NCBI GenBank assembly: GCA_965247965.1
Contig: OZ252053.1
Location: forward strand, 6,448,001-6,512,000
Reading direction: 5' to 3'
Source of the DNA: UBA7328 sp965247965
GTDB lineage: Bacteria > Bacteroidota > Bacteroidia > Chitinophagales > Saprospiraceae
DNA length: 64,000 nt
Part shown: positions 26,695 to 35,764 of the stretch, piece by piece
Layout: every line of letters starts with the position of its first letter
Position numbering within the stretch: position 1 is the first letter of the stretch
Position numbers and translations under genes: made by a program
Notes under the pieces: model-generated
Seen by the model: the letters and a program-made list of their open reading frames with translations, nothing else
Told to the model about the DNA's origin: nothing
Database searches by the model: none

Positions 26695-29600
26695 CTAAGC
26701 CATCATTTCAACTTCTTCCAACTTTCCTTCCAACTTTTTCATTATAGAAGCCGTTTGCTTGCGATAACTTTCCACATTATCCATTTTTATTTCTTCATAA
26801 CCGCGAATGACATCCGGAAGTTCGGCCAATTGTATGGCATGCATGTAATTGGTATTATCAAGATTGCCCAAAACAGTTTCAATCTGTGCTTTGTATTCCT
26901 GGATAAGTGACCGTTCTGTTCTGCGGACTGTCGCATATCCAAAAATGTCAAATGGTGTTCCGCGCAAGAATTTCATCCATTTCAACATCCGCATAAACGG
27001 CCTGAACCATTGTCCTAATTTCATCTTTTTCTTCCACCCCATTGCTCGCAATATCGGTGGGTGCAAAAGATAAGAGACTTTCGCTTCCTTACCAAAGGTT
27101 TCTTCAAGGGCCTGATCGGCTGTGACCTTTAGATGAAGTCGTGCCACTTCATATTCATCCTTGTACGCCATCAATTTGTAAAGATAACGAGCCACTGCCT
27201 CCGTCAAAGGCGTTTGACCAGAGACGACGGCTTTCTCCTTTTTACAGACTTTGTAGATAAAATCCGCATATTCCTGTGCATATAGCCGATCTTGGTAATC
27301 GATGAGTTCGGGAACGCGAATGGCCATTAGCTTGAGTATATCTTCAGGGGCTTTGTGAAGGCCGTTGAGCGAAATCGAGCTGCTCAATTTGTCGATGTCT
27401 ATGGGTTCGTATTTTATGGAGCCCTCCCGATGAACAAGTAAGCTGTCCACCCATTTTGAATCGAGCATAGCTTTGCGGCCTGCCCTGAATGCCTGGATAT
27501 TTTTATCAATGGCGACACCGTTGATATGAATGGCTCGCTCAATGGACTCAGCACTTAACGGCATGCAGCCCGATTGATAAGCTGCGCCGATCAACAACAA
27601 ATTAGCGGGCATGTGGCTCCCAAATAGCTGCTGACTCAGACTTTGGGCATCTACGTATACATTGTCATTCTTGCTGGAATGATCCTCAATTTTCTTCCTT
27701 AAACCATCGAGTTGGGGGAACTGCGCATTTTTAATCACGACCATTTCACCAGTGGCGATCTTGCTCGTAGAAACAATGCTTACAGTTTTGCCAGCATGAC
27801 CGTACTTCAGGTTTTGAGGTTGAGCCGCTGCCAGTATATCAAAAGCGATATAAACATCCGCCTCCCCAGATGCCAGCTTTGCAGAAGTTTCCGGTTCTTG
27901 CGCATAAATTTTCAAATGAGAAGTGACCGAGCCACCTTTTTGACTTACACCCGTTACGTCGAGCCCTTTGACCGATTTTCCATCGAGCAAAGCGGCGGTA
28001 CCGAGGATTTGATTGACGGTAACTACCCCGGTGCCTCCGATGCCAATCATGTATATGTTTGCCGACTCGCCAAAACGGCAATTGACGGAGGGTAAATCCG
28101 CCGATATTTGTGGCAGCGGTTTATGGGAATTTTGTAATTTCTTTTGGGGTATAACCGTCAAGAACGCAGGGCAATCCCCCCTTAAACAGGAGTAATCCTT
28201 GTTGCATGAGGATTGATGAATTTGCGTTTTCCGGCCAAATTCCGTTTCAACCGGCACGACACTCAGGCAATTGGATTTTTTCCCACAATCTCCGCAACCT
28301 TCGCAAACGGCTTCATTGATAAAGATACGTTGCTCGGGCTCAACGGCTTTCCCTCTTTTCCGCAATCTTCTCAAATTGGCGGCGCATCCCTGGTCGTGTA
28401 TGAGGATCGTCACGCCAGGCATTTCTTTGAGCTTTTCCTGTGCTTCAACGATTCGGTCTCGGTGCCAAATTTCCAAGATGGAGGAATTGGCCCACTTCGC
28501 ATCCTTGGGATATTTGTCTGGATCTTCGGCTGTGACGATAATGTGGGTAACACCCTGTGCTTCCAGCATGCGTGTTACTTCGGGTACCGGGACCGAGCCA
28601 TCTGCATGTTGGCCTCCCGTCATTCCTACTGCTGCATTATAAAGCAACTTGAAAGTGATCTTCGTGTCGGCGGATACGGCATGTCGAATGGCCAAAGAAC
28701 CGGAATGGAAAAATGTCCCATCCCCTACATTCTGAAACAAATGCGGCGTGTTGGAGAAGGGAGCTGCTCCGGCCCACTGTATACCTTCTCCACCCATTTG
28801 GGTTAATCCTTCCGTATGCGGATATCCGAGCGCCAAACCACTGCAGCCGGTACCCGATGCTGCTAAGGATCCTTCCGGAACCTGTACGGTCGAGGTATTG
28901 TGCGGACATCCCGAGCAATAAAACGACGACCGGAAGAGTTCGTTCTCTCCCATGGGTTCGGGATTAAGTTTTGGCAGTAAATCGAAGCGACCACCAAGAA
29001 CATCCGGTGACAATTTTCGGGTAAGCCGTTTATACAGGGTCGGCAACAATCTATCCGCATCCAATTCTCCGTCTCTTGGAATTAACTCATGGCCGTTTTC
29101 ATCTTGTTTACCAACGACCACGGGGCGATCAGGCAGGTTATAGATCAGCGATTTTAATTGATCCTCGATAAATGGCCGTTTTTCTTCTACAACCAAAATT
29201 TCCTCTAGGCCTTTGGAAAACTCGCGAATAATTTCCGGTTCGAGCGGATAAGTCATGCCCAATTTCAAAATTCGGATGCCTCTGGCGGACAGTTCTTTAT
29301 CATCTAAGCCTAGCTGGTCGAGTGCGTGTCTTAAGTCGTAGTAATTCTTACCCGCACTCACCAGTCCGAACCACGCATCGGAGGGGTTTACCCTAATTTG
29401 ATTAATGGGATTGATTCGGGCAAATTGGCGAGTTGCTTCCGCACGCGGATAGACTAATGTCTTCTCCATCTGAAGCGAGAAGTGGCCATATAGCCGCGGA
29501 CTAACCTCGTGTTTCCATGGTTTCCCCTTATACTCGTAATTGGGCAAGCTAATGGATATTCGATCCGGAGAAACTTGTGCCGTACCAAAACTATCCGCCA

Positions 29601-30231
29601 GATCAGTAGCGATCTTCATGCCAACCCATAAGCCAGTATAACGGGAAAGGGCAAAACCATACAATCCCAAATCGAGGATATCCTGTACGCTGCCTGGATA
29701 GAGTACGGGAATACGTGCATCGTACAAGGCATATTCCGACTGGTGTGGAAGGGTCGATGATTTACAGATAGGGTCATCTCCACATAAGGCAAGTACACCG
29801 CCATTGGTCCCTGTACCCGCAAAATTGGCGTGTTTGAAGGCATCGCCGCTCCTGTCCACTCCGGGGCCCTTTCCGTACCACATTCCGAGAACACCGTCGT
29901 ACTTTGGATTGGGGTACCAATTGGCCAATTGGCTTCCCATAATTGCGGTCGCGGCCAACTCCTCATTTACACCGGGCATAAATCTGACATGATGTTCTTG
30001 CAGCATTTCCGGTATTAGTGAGAGACTGATGTCTACTCCGCCCAGGGGGGAGCCGCGATAACCCGAAATGAGCGTAGCCGTATTTAGGTTCTGTCTTTTG
30101 TCACTCCGGTGCTGATCCAAGGGCAAACGTATGAGACCCTGGATACCAGACATGATGATAGCACCCTGTTCGAGCGTATATTTTTCATCAAGAGAAAATT
30201 GACCGTTTGAGGACGTAGATGAATCTGCCAT
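26695..30231 (-). CDS. Indolepyruvate ferredoxin oxidoreductase, fused alpha-beta form
   Basis: A 1178-aa single-chain enzyme that oxidatively decarboxylates aryl-pyruvates (indolepyruvate and other aromatic 2-oxo acids) to acyl-CoA and reduces ferredoxin. The N-terminal pyrimidine/PP domain starts TLEQGAIIMSGIQGLIRL with SGYRGSPLGG. The thiamine diphosphate domain has GLALGYPHTEG and VGDGTFFHSG. A ferredoxin-like segment has CEGCGDCGKKSNC and later Cys residues (CNKDYSCLRGDC). The gamma-type domain has GIGGTGVVTVNQILGTAA. Length agrees with fused bacterial IOR. The gene is intact and separated from the divergent NTF2-like gene by about 150 bases. Confidence 0.92.
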   Translation of the reverse strand: MADSSTSSNGQFSLDEKYTLEQGAIIMSGIQGLIRLPLDQHRSDKRQNLNTATLISGYRGSPLGGVDISLSLIPEMLQEHHVRFMPGVNEELAATAIMGSQLANWYPNPKYDGVLGMWYGKGPGVDRSGDAFKHANFAGTGTNGGVLALCGDDPICKSSTLPHQSEYALYDARIPVLYPGSVQDILDLGLYGFALSRYTGLWVGMKIATDLADSFGTAQVSPDRISISLPNYEYKGKPWKHEVSPRLYGHFSLQMEKTLVYPRAEATRQFARINPINQIRVNPSDAWFGLVSAGKNYYDLRHALDQLGLDDKELSARGIRILKLGMTYPLEPEIIREFSKGLEEILVVEEKRPFIEDQLKSLIYNLPDRPVVVGKQDENGHELIPRDGELDADRLLPTLYKRLTRKLSPDVLGGRFDLLPKLNPEPMGENELFRSSFYCSGCPHNTSTVQVPEGSLAASGTGCSGLALGYPHTEGLTQMGGEGIQWAGAAPFSNTPHLFQNVGDGTFFHSGSLAIRHAVSADTKITFKLLYNAAVGMTGGQHADGSVPVPEVTRMLEAQGVTHIIVTAEDPDKYPKDAKWANSSILEIWHRDRIVEAQEKLKEMPGVTILIHDQGCAANLRRLRKRGKAVEPEQRIFINEAVCEGCGDCGKKSNCLSVVPVETEFGRKTQIHQSSCNKDYSCLRGDCPAFLTVIPQKKLQNSHKPLPQISADLPSVNCRFGESANIYMIGIGGTGVVTVNQILGTAALLDGKSVKGLDVTGVSQKGGSVTSHLKIYAQEPETSAKLASGEADVYIAFDILAAAQPQNLKYGHAGKTVSIVSTSKIATGEMVVIKNAQFPQLDGLRKKIEDHSSKNDNVYVDAQSLSQQLFGSHMPANLLLIGAAYQSGCMPLSAESIERAIHINGVAIDKNIQAFRAGRKAMLDSKWVDSLLVHREGSIKYEPIDIDKLSSSISLNGLHKAPEDILKLMAIRVPELIDYQDRLYAQEYADFIYKVCKKEKAVVSGQTPLTEAVARYLYKLMAYKDEYEVARLHLKVTADQALEETFGKEAKVSYLLHPPILRAMGWKKKMKLGQWFRPFMRMLKWMKFLRGTPFDIFGYATVRRTERSLIQEYKAQIETVLGNLDNTNYMHAIQLAELPDVIRGYEEIKMDNVESYRKQTASIMKKLEGKLEEVEMMA

Positions 30232-30379
30232 GGTTTTGTGTTGGAACGTTTAGCGCCGCTAAGCTACAATTTAAATGGTATTAGGCAAATGGATAGCACA
30301 ATAAATTAAAATTACTTAGCTTGCTGCAATAACGCCAAATGCAGCCAATACAGCTCAACATTTACCAAACTATTTCGCA

Positions 30380-30769
30380 GTGGGTGAAGAAAAAATTAAA
30401 AATGATGTCATCGCACTTCTCGACCAATTCATGGTTGCCTTCAACGCTCAAGATACCGCAAGGTGGGAGCAAACTTTTCATTTTCCACACTACCGCCTGG
30501 CTAATAACGTATTGACTACCTTTAAATCATCCGGCACAAGGGATGCGAATGCTGTATTCGAATACATGCGCAGCTTGGGCTGGCATCACAGTGCCTGGGT
30601 AAGAAGACAAATAGTTCATCTCTCCAATAAAAAAGTACATGTGGATACCGAATTTGTGCGCTTTCGAGCGGATGGAACGGTCATTGGATCATATGAGTCT
30701 CTTTATATTCTCACGTTCGAGGATCATCGTTGGGGAGTGAAATTTAGATCGAGCTTTGCTGCAAAATAA
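30380..30769 (+). CDS. NTF2-like (SnoaL/DUF4440-type) protein
   Basis: A 129-aa alpha+beta barrel protein. FMVAFNAQDTARWEQTFHFPHYRL and the closing TFEDHRWGVKFRSSFA are typical NTF2-like ends. The start is GTG at 30380. Such proteins are small cytosolic enzymes or binding domains; no active-site assignment is possible. It is divergent from the IOR gene. Confidence 0.6.
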   Translation: MGEEKIKNDVIALLDQFMVAFNAQDTARWEQTFHFPHYRLANNVLTTFKSSGTRDANAVFEYMRSLGWHHSAWVRRQIVHLSNKKVHVDTEFVRFRADGTVIGSYESLYILTFEDHRWGVKFRSSFAAK

Positions 30770-30862
30770 ATCAAGTTTGATGTTTTTAACTTGATAGGAA
30801 TTGCGTCGGCCCACAAATCATTGATGAATCTGGAACCGGTCTCTTTGCGAACTTCCACGAAA

Positions 30863-31780
30863 TCAAGTAATCGGCGGATTGTCAAGGATATGAGAAATAT
30901 CGAGAAGATAGATCTGCCGACTTAGTGGTCGGACACATGAAATATTGATAATAATTCTGGACCCTTTTGCCGATTCTCATCGTTGCAAAGCCTCGTCGTA
31001 GCTCCGGCTATGCCTGCATTTTGCGCCTCGATAATCACCAAAATGCCCTCAGTATTATTTATAAAATCTCATGTGTCCGACCACTAGTCCTTCATGTGAA
31101 GAATCGATGACAACTGTTTGTCCATCCGGACTGTATCTCGGATGCAAGTCGATGCGGTAATGGTCCGGCCTGGGCTCTTTAAGAATGTGCTTTCGCTTAA
31201 AATGGGTCTCAAACTTTGCCAGATGAATCAATTTCTTTGTCGGCAAATGATACATGTACAAATAGATAAAACCTTTCATGTTGTAGGTATCCGTTAGTAT
31301 CCACTCTCCGTCTTTCGATAAAGTAATATGTCCATTGGGTGCTTCAAAGTACATTTCCTTGGGTTGCGCCGATCCGTCATCTTTGAACAGGAAATAGCCG
31401 CGGACGGAGTCCTGTTGGCCTGGCGGCGTGTGCCATCCATTGTCCATGATCCATTCGTCGTCCAGCCAAAAATGATGGCTGGGTCTCGTATACAGATACC
31501 GGATATCTCCTCCGTCGAGATTGGTGGAATAACTTTCCCAACGCGTCCGGGCGCCGACATTAGCATCTTTGACGAAGAAGATGAAGCGGTTCCCCGTCGG
31601 ATTAAATCCTTCGCGGAAAAAATACAAGGTCCACCCCGGGTCAGGGACGTAATCTTCCGAATACATCAATTTGGCCATTTGGGCTATGGATATTATCGGC
31701 TCTGCTTCGCAGCTTTCCATGTCCATTTTCCAAATGTTGACTCCTTCGGGTGTCCATTGGCCGTCGTATTTGTCTTTTAT
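30863..31780 (-). pseudogene. TolB-like beta-propeller protein, C-terminal part, interrupted by a MITE
   Basis: The frame reads DGQWTPEGVNIWKMDME and then a propeller (GHITLSKDGEWILTDTY, HYRIDLHPRYSPDGQTVVIDSSHEGL) of the kind seen in oligogalacturonate-lyase-like and TolB-type proteins. At 31086 a MITE begins. Beyond it, at 30922, the gene resumes as SRQIYLLDISHILDNPPIT and stops at 30863. The frame across the repaired junction is SSHEGLSRQIYLLD, as in relatives. The N-terminal blades are missing upstream of 31780 too. Confidence 0.75.
30923..31086. mobile_element. MITE with 18-bp perfect terminal repeats
   Basis: tagtggtcggacacatga (30923-30940) and its complement (31069-31086) bound a 164-bp non-coding element, and the arms stay partly paired inward (AATATTGATAATAAT against GATTTTATAAATAAT). 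The outer TA is the likely duplicated target, as for IS630/mariner-type elements. It interrupts the propeller gene. Confidence 0.88.
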
Positions 31781-31834
31781 TTAAATAATCCCTTATTCTG
31801 CGAACAGAAAATTTGAAAGCCTGTTACTATTCCT

Positions 31835-32347
31835 TTAACTCTTGAATTCGATGAGCACTTCTCTGAAAGTGTCAGAACCAATATTGCGTGCGCTATGCGT
31901 TCTCGGCACAGCAGGGTAACCAGGTCGGTCTGACACGATCTTATCACCCTGAATTTGGAAGTTTACAGCTGAACCTGCTTCTAGTTCAACGGTGTCAAGC
32001 AATTCCCCTTCAGGTCCGAATACATCCAAACCCCTTCTAAACGCGTAGGCATTCAAATCGTAAATAAATTCGTCAGTAGGATTTTTTGGGAAGTAATACG
32101 AGGTCAACTCAGTTCCTTCAAGTCCGAATTTTGCACAATCGTTAACAAAGTCCTTGAGGGTCAGTTTCGGCGAATCTCCAGACAGAAGATCTCGATAACT
32201 GTAGGCTGCCAAACTGAATTTGAATTTATGTCCGATTCGTTCCATCTCATTCACTCTACCGGCTACTGAAGTTGTTTTGATTTGAGTGGTCAGTCCGAGG
32301 GCACCAACTGAAACTGTAGCTGAAGTCAAAAAGTTTCTTCGATTCAT
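31835..32347 (-). pseudogene. Chimeric remnant: Tat-exported sugar isomerase/epimerase N-terminus fused to a cupin C-terminus
   Basis: Residues 1-110 begin with a twin-arginine signal (MNRRNFLTSATVSVGALGL). They continue as the start of a xylose-isomerase-like TIM barrel (FKFSLAAYSYRDLL, FVNDCAKFGLEGTELTSYYFP, DEFIYDLNAYAFRRGLD). After VFGPEG the text becomes a cupin barrel end (LLDTVELEAGSAVNFQI, YPAVPRTHSARNIGSDTFREVLIEFK). Neither half is complete. A deletion between two neighbouring genes best explains the in-frame fusion. Confidence 0.65.
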
Positions 32348-32487
32348 ATTGAGATTCGTTGTTCTTTACAGAATTGAATGTACTCTTAATAAAATAATCT
32401 TTTGAGAAAAAAAAATTGGGTGCAGAATCAATTTGAATTTTTGCTTGAAAAGGATTCCACATCCTCAATGAATTGAACTGTTCCCAC

Positions 32488-32624
32488 TTGCCATTTTACT
32501 AAGCAATACTTCGCAAGAAGGTCTTTCCATTTTGTCTGATAACAATTTGGGTTATCTCGGAGTTGTACAAGTCAAGGGTAAACGAGAAAACATTGGAATT
32601 TATAAATGTATCATTGGGAATTAG
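32488..32624 (+). pseudogene. Possible C-terminal remnant of a class III cyclase
   Basis: A frame ending at TAG 32622 reads ILSDNNLGYLGVVQVKGKRENIGIYKCIIGN. This matches the closing beta-strands of adenylate cyclase proteins (GxVxVKGKxExIxIYE). No start or upstream catalytic domain is present nearby. It is a fragment only, recognised on a short motif. Confidence 0.4.
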
Positions 32625-32674
32625 AATATAAAAGAGAATTGAATCAATCACAATAATGGTAGTAAAGAAAAAAC

Positions 32675-32697
32675 AACGTTAAATTTAACCGTATAAC
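32675..32697 (+). repeat. 23-bp motif aacgttaaatttaaccgtataac, copy 1
   Basis: Identical to 35991-36013. Its last 17 bases match 15/17 to 17817-17833 in the attI region of integron copy 1. It contains gttaaatttaac, two overlapping opposed GTTRRRY-like cores. Base composition switches from AT-rich to GC-rich exactly at its right edge. Confidence 0.75.
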
Positions 32698-32760
32698 GAC
32701 GAGATCTGCGGCGGCTTAGCCGTCCGTAGCATCGTCCTTGTTGGCGATCGCCATAACTCT
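32691..32760 (-). other. attC-like site at the distal end of integron copy 2
   Basis: On the minus strand AACAAGGACGATGCTACGGACGGC pairs with GCCGCCGCAGATCTCGTCGTT around a TAA loop, with several extrahelical bases. The site is bounded by GCCAAC on one side and GTTATAC on the other. The imperfect palindrome with asymmetric bulges fits attC architecture, and the site marks the left border of the GC-rich block. Confidence 0.5.
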
Positions 32761-32994
32761 CACCTCGACGTCTTACACGGCGTCTCGCCCCACTGTTTCT
32801 CGCACTTCCCGTACGTCCCGGTGGTGTCCAAGTGTTTCGCGGCGGTTCTGTCTTCTGATGCTTTTAAGGCACTCGGCTACATCATGCTGAAGTCCAGATC
32901 AGTCCTCGCTGTATCGTCCACGAGTTCCGGAAAGCTGTTTCCGATGAGTCGTGAGCTTGGACGCCGTGGCGGTCGGGGCCTACCGCGCCTCCAG

Positions 32995-33846
32995 TTACAC
33001 CAGCTTACGGTCCTTGAACTGGGTCTGGTGCTCGTAGATCGACCCGGCGTCGCCCATCGCCGGCATTGGCATGCGCACGGGCACATCAGTGACCCGCGGC
33101 TCGATCGTCGGCTCGCCGCGCAGGATCCAGCTGTCCCATTCTTCGAGGGTACTCACCCCCTTGAGCGGCCATGCATCGATCGCAATCATCTGCAACAGCA
33201 TCAGCCGTCGCGGCTTCGACGAGCGATTGGGCATCGAGCCATGGATGGTGCGGGCATGGTGGATGGAGATGCCGCCGGCCGGCAGCTCCACCGGTACCGC
33301 GGCACTGTCGTCGAACGCCGGATCGGTGATCGCGCCACAGAACGAACCGTCGAGGTGATGATCCAACACCGGGCCCTTGTGTGATCCGGGAATCACCAGC
33401 AGCGCACCGTTCTCGACCGTCATTGCATCGATACATATGCCGACCGCCAGCAGATCGTCGTTCGAGTGCGGGTAGAACGCCCAGTCCTGGTGCCACTCGA
33501 CGGGGCTGCCGATTTCCGGAAGTTTCAGATTCAGCTTCGTCGTGTCGTACCGCATCCCGTCGCCGATCAATTGCGCGACGATGTCGAGCATCCCGTCGTG
33601 GTGGAGGGCGTCCCGGAACGCCGGGTGGTGCAGGTGCGGCATTTTCAGGCGACGCAGCTTCGGCCCGTCGGCGGTGTGCCCCGGCTCGAGATCGAAAACG
33701 TCGTCGTTGTCCGTCACCTCGCGCGAGCGTTCGACCCACTCGTCCGTGGCCGCCCGCAACGCGGTGACCTCCTCATCCGAGTACACGCCCTCGACCCCGA
33801 GGTAGCCGTTGGTGCGGTAGAATTCGATTTGTGTGGGGGACAACAT
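32995..33846 (-). CDS. Phytanoyl-CoA dioxygenase (PhyH) family protein, cassette-like
   Basis: A 283-aa Fe(II)/2-oxoglutarate oxygenase. The metal triad is EWHQDWAFYPH (H-x-D) and IHHARTIHGSMPNRS (distal His), and the 2-oxoglutarate Arg is in SKPRRLMLL. Length fits the family and the frame is intact. Hydroxylation of a small aliphatic or secondary-metabolite substrate is expected; the substrate is unknown. GC content is far above that of flanking genes. It lies between two attC-like palindromes in the orientation expected for an integron cassette read away from attI (inference). Confidence 0.85.
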   Translation of the reverse strand: MLSPTQIEFYRTNGYLGVEGVYSDEEVTALRAATDEWVERSREVTDNDDVFDLEPGHTADGPKLRRLKMPHLHHPAFRDALHHDGMLDIVAQLIGDGMRYDTTKLNLKLPEIGSPVEWHQDWAFYPHSNDDLLAVGICIDAMTVENGALLVIPGSHKGPVLDHHLDGSFCGAITDPAFDDSAAVPVELPAGGISIHHARTIHGSMPNRSSKPRRLMLLQMIAIDAWPLKGVSTLEEWDSWILRGEPTIEPRVTDVPVRMPMPAMGDAGSIYEHQTQFKDRKLV

Positions 33847-34268
33847 TTTTCCATTTTTCAGTGATCAGTGTTCAGTATTCAGTGTTCAGATGTCCTGGCC
33901 GAAGAATTTAGCCCTGTCAACCGTGCCTGAAAACCCATAGCGTTACAGAGCTCAAGATGCGTTCGCTTCCGCCGTCGCCAGCCGTTTCCAGCTTCCCTGG
34001 CCCATCAACTCTTCGCTCGCCAGCCGTCTTGGGCTTCCTCCTGCGCTTGCTTCGGCGGACAAGTCGCCAGCAATTCACTTCCCCTTCACGATTCAGGATT
34101 CGGCGGCCGGCATGGCCCTGTTTGAAGAGCGCTGCCCGGAGTGCCGAACGACAAAGATCACCGGGCGGCCGAACCAACGCGAGTGATCGTGGTACAACCA
34201 AAAAAACTCAAACGAAGCGAAAGACCTCGAAAAACCGAAAACGTAGCCCGCTTCGGTGCATCGCTTTG
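33847..34268. other. Non-coding part of the integron array between the dioxygenase and DUF1428 genes
   Basis: It has a short run of degenerate cagtgttcagt units at 33859-33890 close to the dioxygenase ATG, then GC-rich sequence without a convincing gene, then the attC-like site (34143-34290). Open frames here are shadows. Confidence 0.5.
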
Positions 34269-34290
34269 TTATCCGGCGTTCGGGTTAGAC
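34143..34290 (-). other. attC-like site of the DUF1428 cassette
   Basis: The minus strand begins with GTCTAAC (34284-34290), a perfect RYYYAAC core, and ends with GTTCGGC (34143-34149). Between them GCCGGATAACAAAGCGATGCACCGAAGCGG pairs imperfectly with CCGCCCGGTGATCTTTGTCGTTCGGC. The stop codon of the DUF1428 gene lies inside the site, a frequent cassette arrangement. Confidence 0.55.
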
Positions 34291-34649
34291 GATCGAACGA
34301 GCGACCGGAACCCACCGTACGCCATCCGTTTCGCATCAAAACCTGAATTCGATGAATCGATCAAATCCGCCATCCTTGGGTCAGCCGCGACCTTCTCGTT
34401 TGCCAGATCACGTGCCTCACGAGAATCAAATATCACCCATCCAAACACGATGATTTCATCCTCTGTTGCAGCTACGAGATCAGTGAATGAACGCGTTCCC
34501 TCCAATTTCAAATCGTCACCGACATATTCCCGGTAGTCGAGCGCGCCATGTTCCTTCCAAATCTCTGCAGCCGCTTCAACAACACGCTTGTACTCGTTTA
34601 GGCGATCGCGCGGAACGGGAAGGACAAATCCGTCGATATAATGAGCCAT
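34269..34649 (-). CDS. DUF1428 (YbaA-like) protein, cassette-like
   Basis: About 126 aa from ATG 34649 (MAHYIDGFVLPVPRDRLNEYKRVVEAAAEIWKEHGALDYREYVGDD ...). The dimeric alpha-beta-barrel pattern and the sequence FVxPVPxxxxxxYxxxA are characteristic of DUF1428, a family of unknown function often carried as integron cassettes. The first gene after the attI-like boundary, it ends in an attC-like site. A longer frame to 34739 would read through the boundary and is not used. Confidence 0.85.
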   Translation of the reverse strand: MAHYIDGFVLPVPRDRLNEYKRVVEAAAEIWKEHGALDYREYVGDDLKLEGTRSFTDLVAATEDEIIVFGWVIFDSREARDLANEKVAADPRMADLIDSSNSGFDAKRMAYGGFRSLVRSSNPNAG

Positions 34650-34693
34650 ATCTGCTCCGATAGAAGTAACTAAATTTCGTGTTTCAGCCGGAT

Positions 34694-34764
34694 AACAAGT
34701 AATTCTATAGTTTTCCTCATAACTTCTCAAAATTATCATTTTTTCATTGACTGGATATCATCTG
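34694..34764 (-). other. attI-like region of integron copy 2
   Basis: Homologous to 17731-17873 but lacking about 71 bases between short ctg repeats. On the minus strand the conserved text is gaattactt followed by GTTATCCGGC, where the cassette begins. gccggataac recurs in the attC-like site of the same cassette, as expected for G/TT recombination. Confidence 0.6.
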
Positions 34765-35703
34765 ATGCTTGAAATACCCACACAATTGAGAAACAGTTAT
34801 GTTCGGTTGCCGAAGCAACGTGACGTCCCGCCACACAGCCACAATTACTATGTGAAGTGGCTTCGCTTCTATCTCGATTTTTGCAACAAATATCATCATG
34901 ATCCTACTCGCCCTAGTGCGTCAGAAACGAAATACCTACACATTTATACTTGTTCTTTTCCTCCTGCTCATCGTTGGAAAAATCCTCATTATGTTTTAGC
35001 ATAACTCTGGTTTTTCCGCCTCGATCAGAAGAAAAATAACTTTGTCTAAAAATGCATTTACTTAGTTTCTGACGCACTAGTTCTTTACCCCTTTTTATCA
35101 GAAAACTGCATGAGAAAAATCAAACTCCCCGTCAGCTAAGTCAGGCTTCTCATGCGATCCGTTTGTATTACGAACTAAAAAACCTTGATACGTTTAATAA
35201 ACCTGCAAATCAAAATGATAAAGTCAGACAGAAATCCGCAGTTGGCTTAACAAAAGAGAAAAAGCTATGGGCAAAAATTTATAACGATTTGGATACGGCA
35301 ATAAAAGTGCGTCATTATTCGCCTAAAACATACAAAACATACGCAGGTTGGGTTAGACGATTTCAGTATTTCACGAACGAGAAAGCACCTAAATTGTTAA
35401 CGACTGATGATGTAAAGTCATTTTTGACACATCTGGCAATGGTTATTTCCAGCCAAATCATTAACGGTAGTCCCCGAAACAGATGAACGAAAACGCTACC
35501 ACTTGCATCCCAGTCATGTTCAAAAAGCGATCAAAAAGGGTGTTTATCGAGCAAAAATCACCAAGCGAGCAACAGCACATACATTTCGCCACAGTTTTAC
35601 CAGTCATTTATTGCAGGCCAACTATGACATACGAACGATCCAGCAACTTCTCGGGCATAGCGATCTCAAAACTACCATGATATACACACACAATAAAAAG
35701 TAA
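34765..35703 (+). pseudogene. Integron integrase, copy 2, deleted and MITE-interrupted
   Basis: The same pieces as copy 1 without the IS4-family element: N-terminal arm to PTRPS, MITE, core-binding domain (SSLPLFIRKL...FLTHLA), then the identical deletion junction to LFPAKSLTVVPETDERKRYHLHPSHVQ and the catalytic box AHTFRHSFTSHLLQANYDIRTIQQLLGHSDLKTTMIYTH. The shared junction shows the gene was already dead before duplication. A few substitutions separate the copies. Confidence 0.85.
34913..35080. mobile_element. MITE-like element (copy 2), uninterrupted
   Basis: Inverted repeats ctagtgcgtcagaaac (34913-34928) and complement (35065-35080) bound a 168-bp element with no gene. The arms remain partly paired further in. 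It carries the empty target tgttttag (34992-34999) that received element C in copy 1. Confidence 0.85.
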
Positions 35704-35764
35704 AACAATCTAAGATGCACAAAGTCCCTTGGATTTTGCGCATTAGTTAAACCCCAGGGCCCAG

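Larger units (their letters stand above)
32348..32994. other. Gene-poor stretch between the epimerase/cupin remnant and the dioxygenase
   Basis: Besides the small cyclase remnant, this holds the AT-rich flank with the 23-bp motif (32675-32697), the attC-like palindrome (32691-32760), and about 230 GC-rich bases after the dioxygenase stop codon in which no gene is visible. Confidence 0.6.

Noticed and set aside
28213..28806. 197-aa plus-strand frame opposite the IOR gene
   Set aside because: Antisense shadow of a fully conserved large enzyme.
33086..33739. 217-aa minus-strand frame and several plus-strand frames over the PhyH gene
   Set aside because: Arg/Ala-rich shadow frames of a GC-rich gene whose real frame has all PhyH motifs.
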